Source of the DNA: Melitaea cinxia
Lineage: Eukaryota; Arthropoda; Insecta; Lepidoptera; Nymphalidae
Length of the DNA stretch: 64,000 nt
NCBI RefSeq assembly: GCF_905220565.1
Contig: NC_059397.1
Span: forward strand, 16,307,001-16,371,000
Direction of reading: 5' to 3'
The notes below the pieces were generated by a model. That model was not told the origin of the DNA, made no database searches, and saw only the letters and a list, made by a program, of their open reading frames with translations. The first letter of the stretch is position 1. Every line of letters begins with the position of its first letter. The position numbers and the translations under genes were made by a program. Positions 1-11,060 of this stretch are shown one piece after another.

Positions 1-632
1 TGTGTCACTCACTCTTGTATATTGATCATTACTTAAGCATTGCATAATGTATATGGAGTGTTTAGTGTGAGATTTTGATTCTTTGTTTTTTTTATAAAAA
101 TATGTTCGCATATTTTATGTAAAGTTAAATTTTATTGCACAATATTCTATCAACCAAACACCTTTTACATACAGCTCGGTAAAAGAAACATTTTATATGA
201 AGAAGTTGAAACTTACTCCGCTTCGCTTCTTCATTGTAGACGGATGTAAAATTAGATATTAAAGATCAAAATTTATTCTATTGTTTAACATCATACCTAA
301 TTTATATCTATTGACCTTTTTTTAAATATTTTTTTGCAACAGACAATTGTATGTTAAAACTTTTTCAATTTTTCTTTTTCAATTCACTTTGATGATAAAA
401 ATACAGGTTTGTAGTAATTACACCCTTTTATCAATTAATGTATTCTTTCATAACATAGCAAATTAATTAGAATACTGTAAAACTTTCCACAATTTATATC
501 TATACCTAAATACGAGAGATAATGTTCATATATAATAGGTGGTAAACAGTACAATAACCTACAATAGTTACACGAAGTAAAATGATAATGATAAAAATAA
601 TTGTTTTCTAATGTTTACGTGAATTTTACTCA
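1..632. other. AT-rich, nothing recognised
   Basis: Low-complexity AT-rich DNA with no open frame of interest. A 9-bp hairpin near 198-236 (ATGAAGAAG against CTTCTTCAT) is the only structure noticed and is probably chance. Confidence 0.5.
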
Positions 633-690
633 TTATAATGAAACAACTCTTTCGGATTTTATCGCGGTTCATTAAGTTGTTTCATTATAA
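633..690. repeat. 16-bp perfect inverted repeat around a dispersed motif
   Basis: The arms 633-648 and 675-690 are perfect reverse complements (TTATAATGAAACAACT) around a 26-nt loop. The loop carries a CGGATTTTATCGCGGTTCAT-type sequence that recurs, slightly changed, near 57219-57243. A shared motif 56 kb away suggests a piece of a mobile element rather than a unique site. Confidence 0.55.
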
Positions 691-769
691 AAATAATTGT
701 TTTTATTCTCAAACAAAAAAATCAACTTAAATTTCCACTGCACGTAATGAGCATCATTTACGTATTCAA

Positions 770-960
770 GGTAAAATGTTCATTATTAAGTAATTATTAC
801 TTTCATTATTATTCAAAAACTGAACATGATCGGTATCAGCTTTCGAATTTGAATCATTAAAATCGGTACAACCAGTAAAAAGTTTTGAGGTAATACACGT
901 AAAAAATACAATCGAAAAGCGGTAAAAAAGTTGTACGTTTTCATTTCTAATTATACTTTT
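770..960 (+). repeat. Fragment of repeat family E (3' portion)
   Basis: It matches the second half of the element at 19536-19988: a motif reading roughly ATCAAAATCGGTACAACCAG, followed by an AAAAAGTT block and a decayed GTCGGTTAAAA-like end. The 5' half is missing. The family is described under 19536-19988. Confidence 0.5.
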
Positions 961-1600
961 TACCACTAGAGCGGGAAACAAACAGGGTACATAACAAGCG
1001 AGTTGCGAACCCCTCCTTTGCTGTCAACACAGCGCGTTTCCAGAAACTCTGGAGATCTTACTCAATAAAGTAACACAATGTCTTATTTGGCTGTGAGCAT
1101 TTTTAAGATTGAAGTACATCTCCTGTCGGACAGCTCCAGATACCAAGCGAGATATTTCCCGCTGTACCAAACCGCAATAAAAAAAGTTTACTGTACCGTG
1201 TTAATGGTTCAAGATTTTATGAATACACAAACCAAGTAGCTTGTCTTTAACTGTACATTGAATCTTGTTTTTATAAGTAAAAATCAGTCACCCAAAAATT
1301 TCCAATATTACAATGGAGATATCGGTACAAATTGAGCAAGAGAGCGCTACTTTGGTGCTAGTATATTAACTGGTCTACGTTTATAATAGCGGCGCCTTTG
1401 ATTGTCGTAGTCATAAAGATAATGCGGCTTTAAGTGGTTATGATTAGGTAATACTTGTCACTTGGATAAATAATATTTTGTGAAACAAGCTTAAAGCTAC
1501 AAATATTAATTTTGATGTCATAGTTTATGCGAGATTATTTCAAAATTATAATAAAAAGTGATCAAGTGGGAGTCGGAATTGCAAACTTTAATTTAACGAT
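961..1600. other. No gene seen
   Basis: Mixed sequence. The stretch around 1000-1170 is richer in GC than its surroundings but has no long frame and no recognised repeat. Confidence 0.4.
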
Positions 1601-1752
1601 TTTTTTTTCAAATATCGAAATAAATCGAAATGTTGAAAATGAGATAGTGTTTTCTTTTTGTATTAACTCATATTTATTTTTTTTTCAAATATCGAAATAA
1701 ATCGCAATGTTGATAATGAGTAGTGTTTTCTTTTTGTATTAACTCATATTTA
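1601..1752. repeat. Tandem duplication, 77-bp unit, two copies
   Basis: The block beginning T-tract, CAAATATCGAAATAAATCG and ending TTAACTCATATTTA occurs at 1601-1677 and again at 1678-1752. The CAAATATCG landmark recurs exactly 77 bp later. The copies differ by a few substitutions and a short indel, so the duplication is fairly young. Confidence 0.85.
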
Positions 1753-2036
1753 ATTTGATTTCACATTTTGTTTTTTCTTTTCTTATAACGGCCATAATAA
1801 TAAATATTCTGCAAAATTTTCGAATGCGTATAAGCTACTTATGTGCGAATTGTCTGACTGAAGGATGAACAGTTACCGTTAGCGGTAACCATTTGTCAGT
1901 ACTAATTACTTTCAGTTAGTTTACAAGATTATTAAGAGAATGTATTACACCTATTTATTAACTGTTTTAGAGGCGTTTTCATTTTTCCTTTTTTATATTT
2001 AACGTCACAATCTATTTGTAAATAAATGTTGTCACC

Positions 2037-2390
2037 TCAGTATGACGACGCGTTAGCGCAACGGTCACAGCACTGGTTTGTGGCTGTTGCGCTGGCGGTT
2101 GCGGGTTCGATCCCCGCAAATGACATATATTTGTATTGGCCATACAGATGTTTGCCGTGGTCTGGGCGTTTGTGCAGTCCTTGTGGATCTCCCCACCGTG
2201 TCTTGGAGAGCACGTTAAGCCGTCGATCCCGGTTGTTATCATGTACACCTGATAGTGATCGTTACTAACTACGTTAACGTAGGGAGGGAATATATCCGCC
2301 AACCCGCATTAGAGCAGCGTGGTGGATTAAGCTCTGATCCTTCTCCTATATGGGGAAAGAGGCCTATGCCCAACAGGCTGAAGCGTAGCG
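2037..2390 (+). repeat. tRNA-derived SINE, family A
   Basis: The head resembles a tRNA promoter: an A-box-like GCGCAACGGTCACAGC, then a B box GGTTCGATCCC near 2104. A tRNA-unrelated body follows (GGTCTGGGCGTTTGTG, ACCGTGTCTTGGAGAGCAC, GAGCAGCGTGGTGGATTAAG) and the end is GGCTGAAGCG. Other copies lie at 39112-39472, 58192-58521, 59348-59622, 50755-50858, 4763-4930, 37975-38130 and at the window end. This copy has lost about 12 nt just before the 3' motif. Confidence 0.8.
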
Positions 2391-3512
2391 TAGTCAACAC
2401 CACATTATGTGTATTATATATAAGTTTCCTATTGTTAATACAAAGAACTTTTGTCGAGGGTCAGACGCGATCATTATAAGTATGTATGTAACCGCTGAAA
2501 CTATACACAGAACAATGAAAAGTTACTGAACGAGTTTGAAACTTTTGATGCATTTAAATTGAGGTTTAAAAGGAATTAAGGTTGTGTACAATAATGACGA
2601 TCGGGAGTAATCTGTTTTTAATTAAACATAAGTATATGGCTTGTAAGGTAATTAATAGTAATGCAGACGTTAATTAATTTTCTTTTAAAAATTCTTTTGT
2701 TCTATCATTCGTTTGTTTAGTTTGATATTTTGTATATTATTCTATTTATGTTATTAAGAAACTATGAGCTACGTTAATAAAATTAACATTGGTCTATAGT
2801 GTATGGTTTCTCTGATTTGTACTAATATAACTGAATTGTAACTGCATCTGCAAACATGTAAGTAAATGTACGTAAATGTAATGTAATGCAATATGTAACT
2901 CATCTAGCGCGCTATAATTAATGTAAAAATAAAACTGCCACACAAAGCTGTATTATGATATCATAGATAATAAAAATATTTGAAAAGGTGAGAAGTAATT
3001 CCATATAACGTAATAAACTGTGCGGGCCGTTTGATGGGTAAGTAAAAGTCTTCTCCCCGAGTCCCCGCCGGTAACAGCGGAATGGACGGGTGCGTCCAGT
3101 AATAAACGATAATCGAACCCCGGGGATCTCCCGCAAATCAGTTAAAATATATCAAAACTCTTATTTCATACTTCTTAAGGTTCAAATTGCACGATCGAAG
3201 AGTTATCGCATCTGGAAATGGTTTTCTAAGTGGCGAGAACGGGCGGTATATAAAATTCAAGCCATAATATCCTCTGGAATGCCTCAATAAGACAGAGTGA
3301 GTTTTATTTTATAACATGAGATAATTTTACTTAAATGGTAAAAATGAAAACAGATTTAATGACTTTATACTTTTAAAGATAGTGACATACCATTCAGTAC
3401 CTAAATTTTTTAATGAAAGTGGTTTCGACTAAATTAATGTTTCACAATATAATTTGATATTAATGTAGTTTTATTGTAAAATTAATACATTTTAAATATC
3501 ATTTTCACACTA
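2391..3512. other. No gene seen
   Basis: AT-rich except for 3020-3135, a patch of higher GC whose minus strand contains GGGGTTCGATT, reminiscent of a SINE B box. Without an A box or a second copy it is left unassigned. Confidence 0.35.
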
Positions 3513-3621
3513 ACCGCCTGCCCAGCGTGGTGACTATGTGCAAAACACACGAGTTCACGCCATTTCTGGCGCGAACTTGTGGAGGCCTATGTCCAGCAGT
3601 GGACTGCGATGGGTTGAAGTG
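3513..3621 (+). repeat. 3' end of repeat family D
   Basis: It runs from ACCGCCTGCCCAGCGTGGTG to a 3' end reading GAGGCCTATGTCCAGCAGTG and GGGTTGAAGTG. The last part is nearly the same as the 3' end of the RTE-like LINE fragment at 6332-6475. Family D may therefore be a SINE that borrows a LINE tail. Other copies are at 16930-17080, 39654-39973 and 58031-58128, all on the minus strand. Confidence 0.65.
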
Positions 3622-4284
3622 AAACAATATTTTAAAATTATTACATAAATGAATTGAAAATGCGATGCGATGCAAGAACCAATATTAAATGGCTTCGTAG
3701 CAGAAAAGACGACTGTTACCTCCTCCCAGAACATCTGATGCTGCATAATGCAAAATATAAAAAGTATTACGAAACACATTAAACTAAAATTTTGCTAATT
3801 TTGAATTCAGCAAACATTTGTTCAAAACTTCTAAGTTTACATAACTTCTAGTTTTTACATAACAGCGATCGGCACTTGTGTCCACTATGTTCCAGAAAAA
3901 AAAATGTCAGGTACGCCCATACTGTATAGTAATAGGCCAAGTCTTTGTCTATAAATAATTATAGCAATATACACATTTTTGCATATGAATTCTTTATGTG
4001 CCCGCCATGTTGCGGTTAGTCGTATCTTGAATCGCGACGTTTACAGGTCATTAACCATATTAGGTTAGAAGCAATTGGTTAGGTGTCGAGTTGCCGGAGT
4101 TACGTTAATTTGTGAAAGGGTTTAGCTTCTTAAATTATTCAAACGTTCATATTAATCAAGTTAATTTAGTTATGTAGGTTGGTGATTTATGATGTTATTA
4201 TTTATTTTATTACAAAAAATTGTTTTGTACACAATACATTGCTATACACATTTGTATTACAGTTAATTTTTTTAAATATTTTAT

Positions 4285-4500
4285 CATTAACACACGGTCA
4301 TCGGTTTCTAAGCTAAGCAACTTAATGCTTGGTAACAGCCGAGTGATACAGCTACAATTTTTTTTCCATGAATAAAAAAAAAAAACATTTATAAATAAAT
4401 ATGTATATTACACCCAGACTCTGAACGGGAATCGAACTCACAACCTCCGGAGCAGAATCAGGACCCATTAGTGCAGTGTATAGTAGTGCACATTAGACGA
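4285..4500 (-). repeat. tRNA-derived SINE (B box visible)
   Basis: On the minus strand the sequence reads GTGAGTTCGATTCCCGTTCA, a good pol III B box. Upstream lies a degraded head, and downstream a spacer followed by AAGTTGCTTAGCTTAGAAAC and GATGACCGTGTG. The family seems distinct from family A. Confidence 0.6.
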
Positions 4501-4762
4501 AAGTGTTCATAATTTAGAGCTCATTTAGTGCTAATAAAGTGCCAAAGAGTTTAACTTCATCCTCGCTTTATTTGATGTGACGAATAAAATATGAAATTAC
4601 TAAAAATATTATTTTAATTAAGTAAAAATTAAACTGTTTAAGTTAATAGTCTAGAGCAAGTTAAATGTATAAGTAAATAAAAGATTAAATAAACACACTC
4701 AAACACACTCAACGGATCACACTCACACTCAACGGATACCTTTTATACCCTAAGATTTACTC

Positions 4763-4930
4763 CTGTGTGGGACCGGAAACATACACAATACACAAGCACA
4801 AGCGCCCAAACCACGACAAACATCTACATGTACATATATGGCCCATACAAATGATCGTTATTTATGTGTATAGAACCCGCGACCGCTAGCGTAAAAGATG
4901 CAGTGATGTGACCGCTGCGCCAACGCGTAC
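4763..4930 (-). repeat. SINE family A, 5' half, diverged
   Basis: The minus strand reads GTACGCGTTGGCGCAGCGGTCAC (positions 4908-4930), then GCGGGTTCTATACAC as a mutated B box, then TTTGTATGGGCCATA and GTCGTGGTTTGGGCGC. The 3' half of the family is absent. Confidence 0.65.
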
Positions 4931-5227
4931 TTTGTTTATACATGTTTCTGCTGCAACAGGTAATAAAAACAGTTTAATCATGAAACCTATTGAGCCGAAC
5001 TTGATTCATAGGTACGAGTATACAAACTTGATTGATGGCGAAACGTTTTTTATTTATACTTATTTTATCTTTTATAATTAAAAAAATGTTGGAAATTATA
5101 GGATTTTCTTAAAACTAAACTAATTTTTTTTTTTAATTAAGAAAATATTTATCGTATTATATTTTATTATAATTATATTTATTTTATTACATTTAAATGA
5201 AGATAATTTTATGCGTTTTCAGAAAAA

Positions 5228-5590
5228 TATTATATATATATTTAATGTATGTTCGGGGATAACTTCGTCGTTTATGACCCGATTTTGATAATTTTTTTTT
5301 ATTGGAAAGGAGATATCCTAAGTGTGGTACCATGATAAGGAAACCAGGATTTGATGATGGGATCCCAGAGAAATCGAGGGAAACCCTCAAAAATCCGCAT
5401 AACTTTTTACTGGGTGTACCGAATTTGATGATTCATCATGATCATGTGGTCACATTTCAATTTCATGGAGATCTGATTACAACATTGGGAGTACTCTTCG
5501 ATAATGTATATTTACTAGACTATTTTTCGTCTACCTACGTTGTATTACTTGTCGATGTAACTGAAGTTGGTTTTTCTTCGTTTGCCACTA
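5228..5590 (-). repeat. Repeat family E, minus-strand copy
   Basis: The minus strand begins with AACCAACTTCAGTTACATCG (5555-5574) and continues with the AATACAACGTAGGTAGACGA block. It also has the same internal module (TTTCTCTGGGATCCCATCAT, GGTACCA, CGGGGATAAC-type end) as the copy at 19536-19988. The distal terminal repeat is missing. Confidence 0.7.
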
Positions 5591-5824
5591 AACACAATTA
5601 TTTTTATACTTTCTGTTTATTTTTGCATTGGTTTTTTTTATTTTTTAAATTACATGTACTGTAAATATAATAACGTATTTATACACAGTCGACCTAGCGT
5701 TCACGATTTTATAGAAATTCCTTTTATTTCATAATAAGTCTAAAGCAATCTTGGACCACGTAAATTTAAATCAATGTTATTTATCTACTTGTAAATAAAG
5801 CTGTATAACTAGTGTCATGTGTCC

Positions 5825-5990
5825 GAACGCCATATTTTTCACGCTAATAGCGAGCAAAACGTCCGCCACGCTGGCTCTTTACGAGATAAACGACGCACTA
5901 CGGATGCTGCTCGTAGAGCATTACGTGAATATGTTGTTACTAATAAATTGTTCAGTTCAGCTAATGTGACGTTAATATCTTTTATCTGAT
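5825..5990 (+). pseudogene. Short open stretch, Arg/Ala-rich, possible transposon-protein remnant
   Basis: A GC-richer block stays open in one frame for about 50 codons, giving SERHIFHANSEQNVRHAGSL followed by RDKRRTTDAARRALREYV. The basic, alanine-rich pattern recalls the low-complexity amino termini of Helitron or Polinton-type proteins, but this is only an impression. A second frame starting with an ATG is also open, so coding potential is uncertain. Confidence 0.2.
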
Positions 5991-6331
5991 AAACACTTGT
6001 AGTTATCTATTTTACCCTTTTCATATATTCTCATTTAAGGTAACTAATGAGTAAGCCTACTTTTTATAGTTTATGGTTTCCAGAAAATCATATATATTAA
6101 TTTAACGCTAAGGTTTAAGATGTCTGCATCCCTTTTTAGAAAAAGGCTCACAATTAATCCACATAAATAACATATCATTTTAGAGATAATTGCTTGCTCT
6201 ACCGGTGACAATAACTAAAAAAAATGTTATTGCTTTTTTGTAAATTAATTAATTATTAAAATATATATGTATATATATATGACGGCTTTAATTTTGAAAC
6301 ATAATGTCAACATGACTGACGGTTGGTAAAC

Positions 6332-6475
6332 ACGTCAGTCAGTCAGTCAGTCAGCTCAGCCTATTGCAGTCTACTGCTGGACATAGGCCTCCTAAAGTTC
6401 GCGCCAGACATCCCGGTTTTCCGCAATCCTCATCCACCCTACACCGGCAATCTTACGTAGATCGTCTCTCGTATA
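6332..6475 (-). pseudogene. RTE-like LINE, 5'-truncated C-terminus with (TGAC)n tail
   Basis: The minus strand translates as RDDLRKIAGVGWMRIAENR, then DVWREL, a stop, EAYVQQ, a stop and TAIG, ending in a stop codon. This pattern matches, from memory, the C-terminus of lepidopteran RTE-type endonuclease-reverse transcriptase proteins. Almost no 3' UTR follows; a tetranucleotide (TGAC)n run at 6333-6353 comes directly after, as is usual for RTE elements. Two in-frame stops and severe 5' truncation show that it is dead. Confidence 0.75.
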
Positions 6476-6522
6476 AATACTTTTTTGTAATTTTGTAAAG
6501 TGACAATTATTATACTTATTTA

Positions 6523-6551
6523 GTGCGAATTATTCGCACGGGTATAGCTAG
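6523..6551 (+). mobile_element. Helitron 3' terminus
   Basis: A perfect 7-bp hairpin GTGCGAA-TTA-TTCGCAC is followed after 8 nt by CTAG and then T. That is the arrangement expected at a Helitron 3' end (hairpin, short spacer, CTRR, insertion before T). The 5' end was not located. Confidence 0.55.
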
Positions 6552-6809
6552 TAATTCTTATTAATGCACTATTTACAGGCTTATTTTATTTTTATTAATT
6601 TTATGTATCGTTTTTAGACAAAACTGTATTGAGTATTACGTCAATAACATTATTCAGAAAATCATATCATTAATATTCGCAATTACAAATAGCTAATGGC
6701 AGATAGCTGTTGAAATGGAGTAATTTGAGGAGTATCTTGGCCACTTTTATTTCAGAAATTTATTTATTTTACAATTCTGCGAACTAAACAATAACTTTTT
6801 TATTAAGTT

Positions 6810-6839
6810 CCACGCGGACGAAGTCGCGGCCACAGCTAG
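6810..6839 (+). mobile_element. Helitron 3' terminus
   Basis: CACGCGGACGAAGTCGCGGC forms an imperfect GC-rich hairpin and is followed by CACAG and CTAG|T. The same hairpin type closes the Helitrons at 48979 and 49195. The left boundary is unknown. Confidence 0.6.
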
Positions 6840-6916
6840 TATACAATAATTTAAAATGTAAATTTTTATCATAGAAATATATATGATCTTAATATATTCT
6901 TGACACAGACAACCCT

Positions 6917-7129
6917 CTAGGCATCCACAATCATCAAATCGCCACCAGGGGATATGTTGCATCCAAAGTTATCTGCAATCTTGACAGCATGAGTTCTTTG
7001 CCCATAGACATTTCTATACAGCGTATTACTATTCGACTCGAGAACACAAAGATCGGTCGATACCACAAAAGCTTTTCCTTGTATTTCTTGATTGCACAAT
7101 AAAATCAATTCTACGTACATTATTCGAAT
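6917..7129 (-). CDS. Candidate terminal coding exon, unknown protein
   Basis: The minus strand has a plausible acceptor (TTGATTTCAG, AG at 7130-7131) followed by 70 open codons ending in TAG at 6917-6919. The translation includes VELILLCNQEIQGKAFVVST, a middle section LCVLESNSNTLYRNVYGQRT and the end NFGCNISPGGDLMIVDA. The amino-acid composition is balanced, with three cysteines, unlike the Ile/Phe/Lys-rich chance frames elsewhere. The exon would be phase 0. I do not recognise the family and found no preceding exon; a Helitron end lies 80 bp beyond the stop. It could be a host exon, a captured gene fragment or chance. Confidence 0.3.
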   Translation of the reverse strand: MRIMYVELILLCNQEIQGKAFVVSTDLCVLESNSNTLYRNVYGQRTHAVKIADNFGCNISPGGDLMIVDA

Positions 7130-7320
7130 CTGAAATCAATATCGATACAACTATACTTTTAGTGTTTTAGCTTCTAACTTGAAACGGTACTCTATTAAAA
7201 GTGCATTATTTGCTACATTATTTATTTTCCTCTAATATTTGCATTAAATCGATATATTTAGGAATAAGTCTGTTACTAAAAACTAGAATATTCTCTGGTT
7301 CCTAACCTATGCTAAACTCT

Positions 7321-7636
7321 ATGCTCACTGCATCGCTGCTATGGATCATAGTGATAATAGGACTAGTAGGTATGACAGATACAAGACCGTATAGCGGAGA
7401 AATATTGATAAGAAAGATATTGAATTAGGATACCTGTATCCTTTTATTTTTGTTTTTATTTTTAATTGTCATTGAACTCACCCTAAATGGCGACAGTTCG
7501 TGAAACGGTCGCTAGGGCCACCGTGATGTCAAAGAATATAGTATTTCATTGTTATAACAAGTCAACATGGGAGTCTTTACTGCCAGAGTGTGCTAGCTAT
7601 GGTAGAAACGAAAATATTACTATTTGGATCCGCTAA
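7321..7636 (+). CDS. Candidate small secreted protein, two exons (speculative)
   Basis: An ATG at 7321 opens a signal-peptide-like segment (MLTASLLWIIVIIGLV) that reaches a possible donor G|GTATGA at 7370. A possible acceptor GACAG at 7496 starts a frame that joins in phase 1 and runs to TAA at 7634-7636. The second part includes HCYNKSTWESLLPECASYGR and NENITIWIR, with two cysteines and a glycosylation sequon. Joined, it would be about 62 residues. The second part also has its own ATG at 7487. No family is recognised. The pyrimidine tract lies rather far from the acceptor, so chance is quite possible. Confidence 0.2.
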
Positions 7637-9985
7637 GACTGTCAAAAAACACTGACGTATCATGTCATGTGTATGGTTATGACCTTCATGTGGATATCTT
7701 CTAAAAACTGATATCTATGTCAAAAATACAGTTCATTATTTTTAGATTTCATTCAAATACATTATAAAACAAACTACCAAACACATCAAAAGACATTCTG
7801 TCCTTGAAGATTCTGATACCATTTTTATAAGTATATCCAAGAGACAAAAACCTGATCATTGTTTGAATACAAGCATTGATAATGATAATCACCCTCATAA
7901 AAAAACTATAAATATTTTTAAATGTTAACTGGTTTTTAAGCATACAAGAATAATTCAAACATGCTAGACGACATTTATGGACAAAAATATGTGCAATATT
8001 ATGGTACAACACTGAGCTCATACAAATTGTCACTGAATACTATAATCACGAATTACGGTACCACAAAAAAAAAATGAAAGCGTCGAATAAAATATATAAA
8101 ATGCCTTTGAATCCGTTCAAAAATGGAACAAACATATTTAAAATAACGCTTACAATCAAATTATTTAAGAAGACGACCGACGACGTATTTGGAATCCCTA
8201 TTAAAACAATCTCTGTAGACCTTATTCCTTCAGATTTAGAGTTACAATTTGATATTGATATTTCGTTAGTTATCCCTATCTTATATTGCTTTATAAGGTT
8301 CGTAAGATACTTACACCAACAGTATTTGAAAAGGGAATAATTAATCGACCAATTTATCTTCACCATTTTGATTTTAGTTAAACTTTTCGAATCTATTATT
8401 TCGTCTTCTGAATTTATCAAGGGCAATTTCATGACTATTTTTAGCTATCCACTTCACTGTCTACAGAATTGAAATTTATGTTGAACAAGAATATAAAGAA
8501 TTTAAATTTTAATTTATATTAAAGTAAATGTAGCTTGTCAGTCATTTCTAATATTCTAACACGTTTAAATGAATACTTGTTACAAATTTACAATTCAAGA
8601 TCGAGTAATCAACAAGACTTCGAGACACTTAAAGTGTCTTTCGCGTGCATCCGGAACATTAATCAAGACAAACTTACAAGCAGAAACCGTTTGTCTTAGA
8701 TGAAAATTATTTTTTATTTCATAATAAGTATAATCTCATTGGAGATCAGAAAAGTTGCTAATACAAGCTCATTATTTTTAAGCAGGTTTTCCACAAATAT
8801 GTTGTCTCATTCGTTTTTGATATTACTCGTATTAAGACATCACATTTAATTTAATTATAGTTTTAGCATAGTTTTGTTATTGTTTTCTATAGAATTAAAG
8901 TAAGAATTCAAGATTAATTCAGGAAGCTGATTTCGATAAAAGGACGATGTGGCCGCAGCGCCGGCGCAATGCAAACAAATGAGTTCGCCCGTGTCATGTT
9001 GTGTGGGTATGGGTGCGTTGCTTAACCTAATTTATTTTAATAAATTATTTTTAAAGAAATAAAGTAAAATATAAGTAATATCACGAATAGTTCAACAAAA
9101 AAATTAATTTTATTTCGTATTACGTCCCTATTTTTCACTTTTTTTTATACACTCACGGAAATCTGACTAGGTAAATAAATCATTATTTATTATAATCGTT
9201 ACCGTAGCTTAGAGGGTACACTTTTGTTTTATAAATGTATAGAGGATATTCGAATACCGTTCAAGACGCCGCGCCGGTGAGCAATGGGCACTTAGTGACA
9301 CGATAGGGGTCGTGATGTGTCTAGAGATAAACTTGATTTGTGAGCGCAGAATGCAGTTGGATATCTAGAGCTTATAGGGCATTAAAATGCATTTTCCTAA
9401 ACGTTCTACTGCCGGGTTATAAAATTACAATTATTGACAAAAATACTCAGGGCCTCATCTTCGTCATATCATCTTTACTTAGAACAAAATGGTGTATCAA
9501 TTTACAAAAAATATGAACCTTTAGATTTTCTATAGGCCTATTTTTATCCTACTTACTTATTTACTAAGTACTCGTTCTTTAAGAATTGGGATCAGATTAT
9601 TATCTATTATCACCTTGATCCAAACCCATTGTTAGTTTGTCTGCACAAGTAACGAAGAAATAGATTTTATAGGTAAATTTAATAAAGTTTTTTATTTTAC
9701 ACAACAATAATTTAATTTAAAATTAACATCACTATAATTTTTAGCGCCCGGGCAAAGGGCACGTTCATTATCATTTTCTCATTTAGCTCTACTAAATAGT
9801 GTATCACAAAGAAAACCGTTCGAGTAGGCGCTGAGAACGCTGTACGAGAGGTCGTGACATGTCTGGAGATAAGAAGGATTTAAAAGGGCTTTTTCTAGCT
9901 GCCTCGGGATATAAAAACGCACTATTGGAGCTTTTCAGGGTTCCGTAACGAAAGTACTCCAACTACATTAATTTATTTACATATA
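7637..9985. other. No supported gene
   Basis: AT-rich DNA. Frames of 88 to 128 codons overlap on both strands at 8046-8432 without any recognised motif. Two blocks, 9240-9380 and 9815-9900, share a diverged motif (GGTCGTGATGTGTCTAGAGA against GGTCGTGACATGTCTGGAGA) and may be an old repeat. Confidence 0.35.
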
Positions 9986-10330
9986 CAACGTGTCATTAAA
10001 CTGGCGTCCATCAATTTAACCTAAATATGAAAATAACTTGACCTAACGCTTTAATGAAGATATTAAAATTAATTATTAAATAAGTATCATTTATAAAATT
10101 ACCGTCGTGTGGCATGTAAGTGTCGTGTCAATGACCGAGTCACCAGAGTTTTATAGTTAAGTAGGTTATATTAGCTAATTTTCCCATTTATTTTCAACAT
10201 TTTTTTTTTCAAATTGGTGGATTTTAAAGTTACGTAGTAATGAGTCGCACTTACTGTTTCATTTTTTTCACATATAATTTTGGCTATTTTACGGCATGGT
10301 ACGGTAGGACGCCAGTTTAATAATACGTTG
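9986..10330. mobile_element. Small TIR element (MITE candidate), 345 bp
   Basis: The ends 9986-10009 and 10307-10330 are inverted repeats of 24 bp with two mismatches (CAACGT...ATTAAACTGGCG). The interior is non-coding. No convincing target duplication could be read, so the superfamily is not assigned. Confidence 0.55.
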
Positions 10331-10722
10331 CATAGGAAACCAACAATCCGTAAGTACATTATACACTTTTTGTTTTATTATATACAGGATTATAATTTAC
10401 ACTTTATACCACACATAAAGGCTAATTAAACATATTATATAAGCAGTCGTTTCAATAGGCAATACAGTAAGCAAATAAAATCAAAAAGCAAATAAGGTTT
10501 TCTTCATAAATAAAAAATAAAATAAAGTCACAGCGGAAACGGTCATAAAGTAGTAAATCTCGACGTTTTAGTTCCATTTAAAAAAAAATGTCAGTTTCGA
10601 TATGGTAGGGAACTCGTGTATGAATAAAGCTCGTGCTTGGCAAGTTTTTTCAGCGATACAGCTTTGAAGTGAAGATTTTGCATGCACCCGTACCCGTATA
10701 AGCGTGGTTTGTGAAGATGAAT

Positions 10723-10812
10723 GGATGGATGTTTGTTTGTTACTCATTCGCGATGACTACTGACGATTGTGATGAAACTTGATACGTAGGATGACGCATA
10801 CATAGGTAAGCA
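10723..10812 (+). repeat. Helitron body fragment
   Basis: The segment TGTTTGTTACTCATTCGCG followed by GATTGTGATGAAACTTGATA resembles the internal part of the Helitron at 40172-40584 (TTTGTTACTCTTTCACGC, then TCTTGGTACGTAGATAAC). No end was found here. Confidence 0.45.
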
Positions 10813-10844
10813 CGTAGGTTACATTTAATCCTGAAATTCGTATG

Positions 10845-11060
10845 GACTCACGACTTGGACAACCGATCTAGTGTATTGGTACGATTAGCCGCCTTAACGC
10901 TACGTTCGTGCGTTTGATTCCCATTTGGGGCAGATATTTGTATATTTTAAAATATTTGCTCCTTGTGGTTAATTTTATCATACACATTTGACAGCGATTT
11001 AGGTTAAAAAGTTAAGCATTCATTTTATTTCTCTAGAAAAAATATGTTACATGAATCAGT
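10845..11060 (+). repeat. tRNA-derived SINE
   Basis: An A-box-like stretch around 10870-10895 is followed by GCGTTTGATTCCC (B box, 10910-10922). A spacer GGCAGATATTTGTATATTTT and an AT-rich body come next. The order and spacing fit a pol III promoter of a SINE; the 3' end is not sharp. Confidence 0.5.

Noticed and set aside
2037..2110. Possible tRNA gene because of A and B boxes
   Set aside because: No cloverleaf-length unit or acceptor stem pairing; it is followed by the repeated SINE body.
2012..2302. Frames of 80 and 96 codons over the SINE at 2037
   Set aside because: Both overlap the pol III-type SINE; same pattern recurs over other copies.
8046..8432. Overlapping frames of 88 (+) and 128 (-) codons
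   Set aside because: Both strands open at once, no recognised motif, AT-rich; likely chance.
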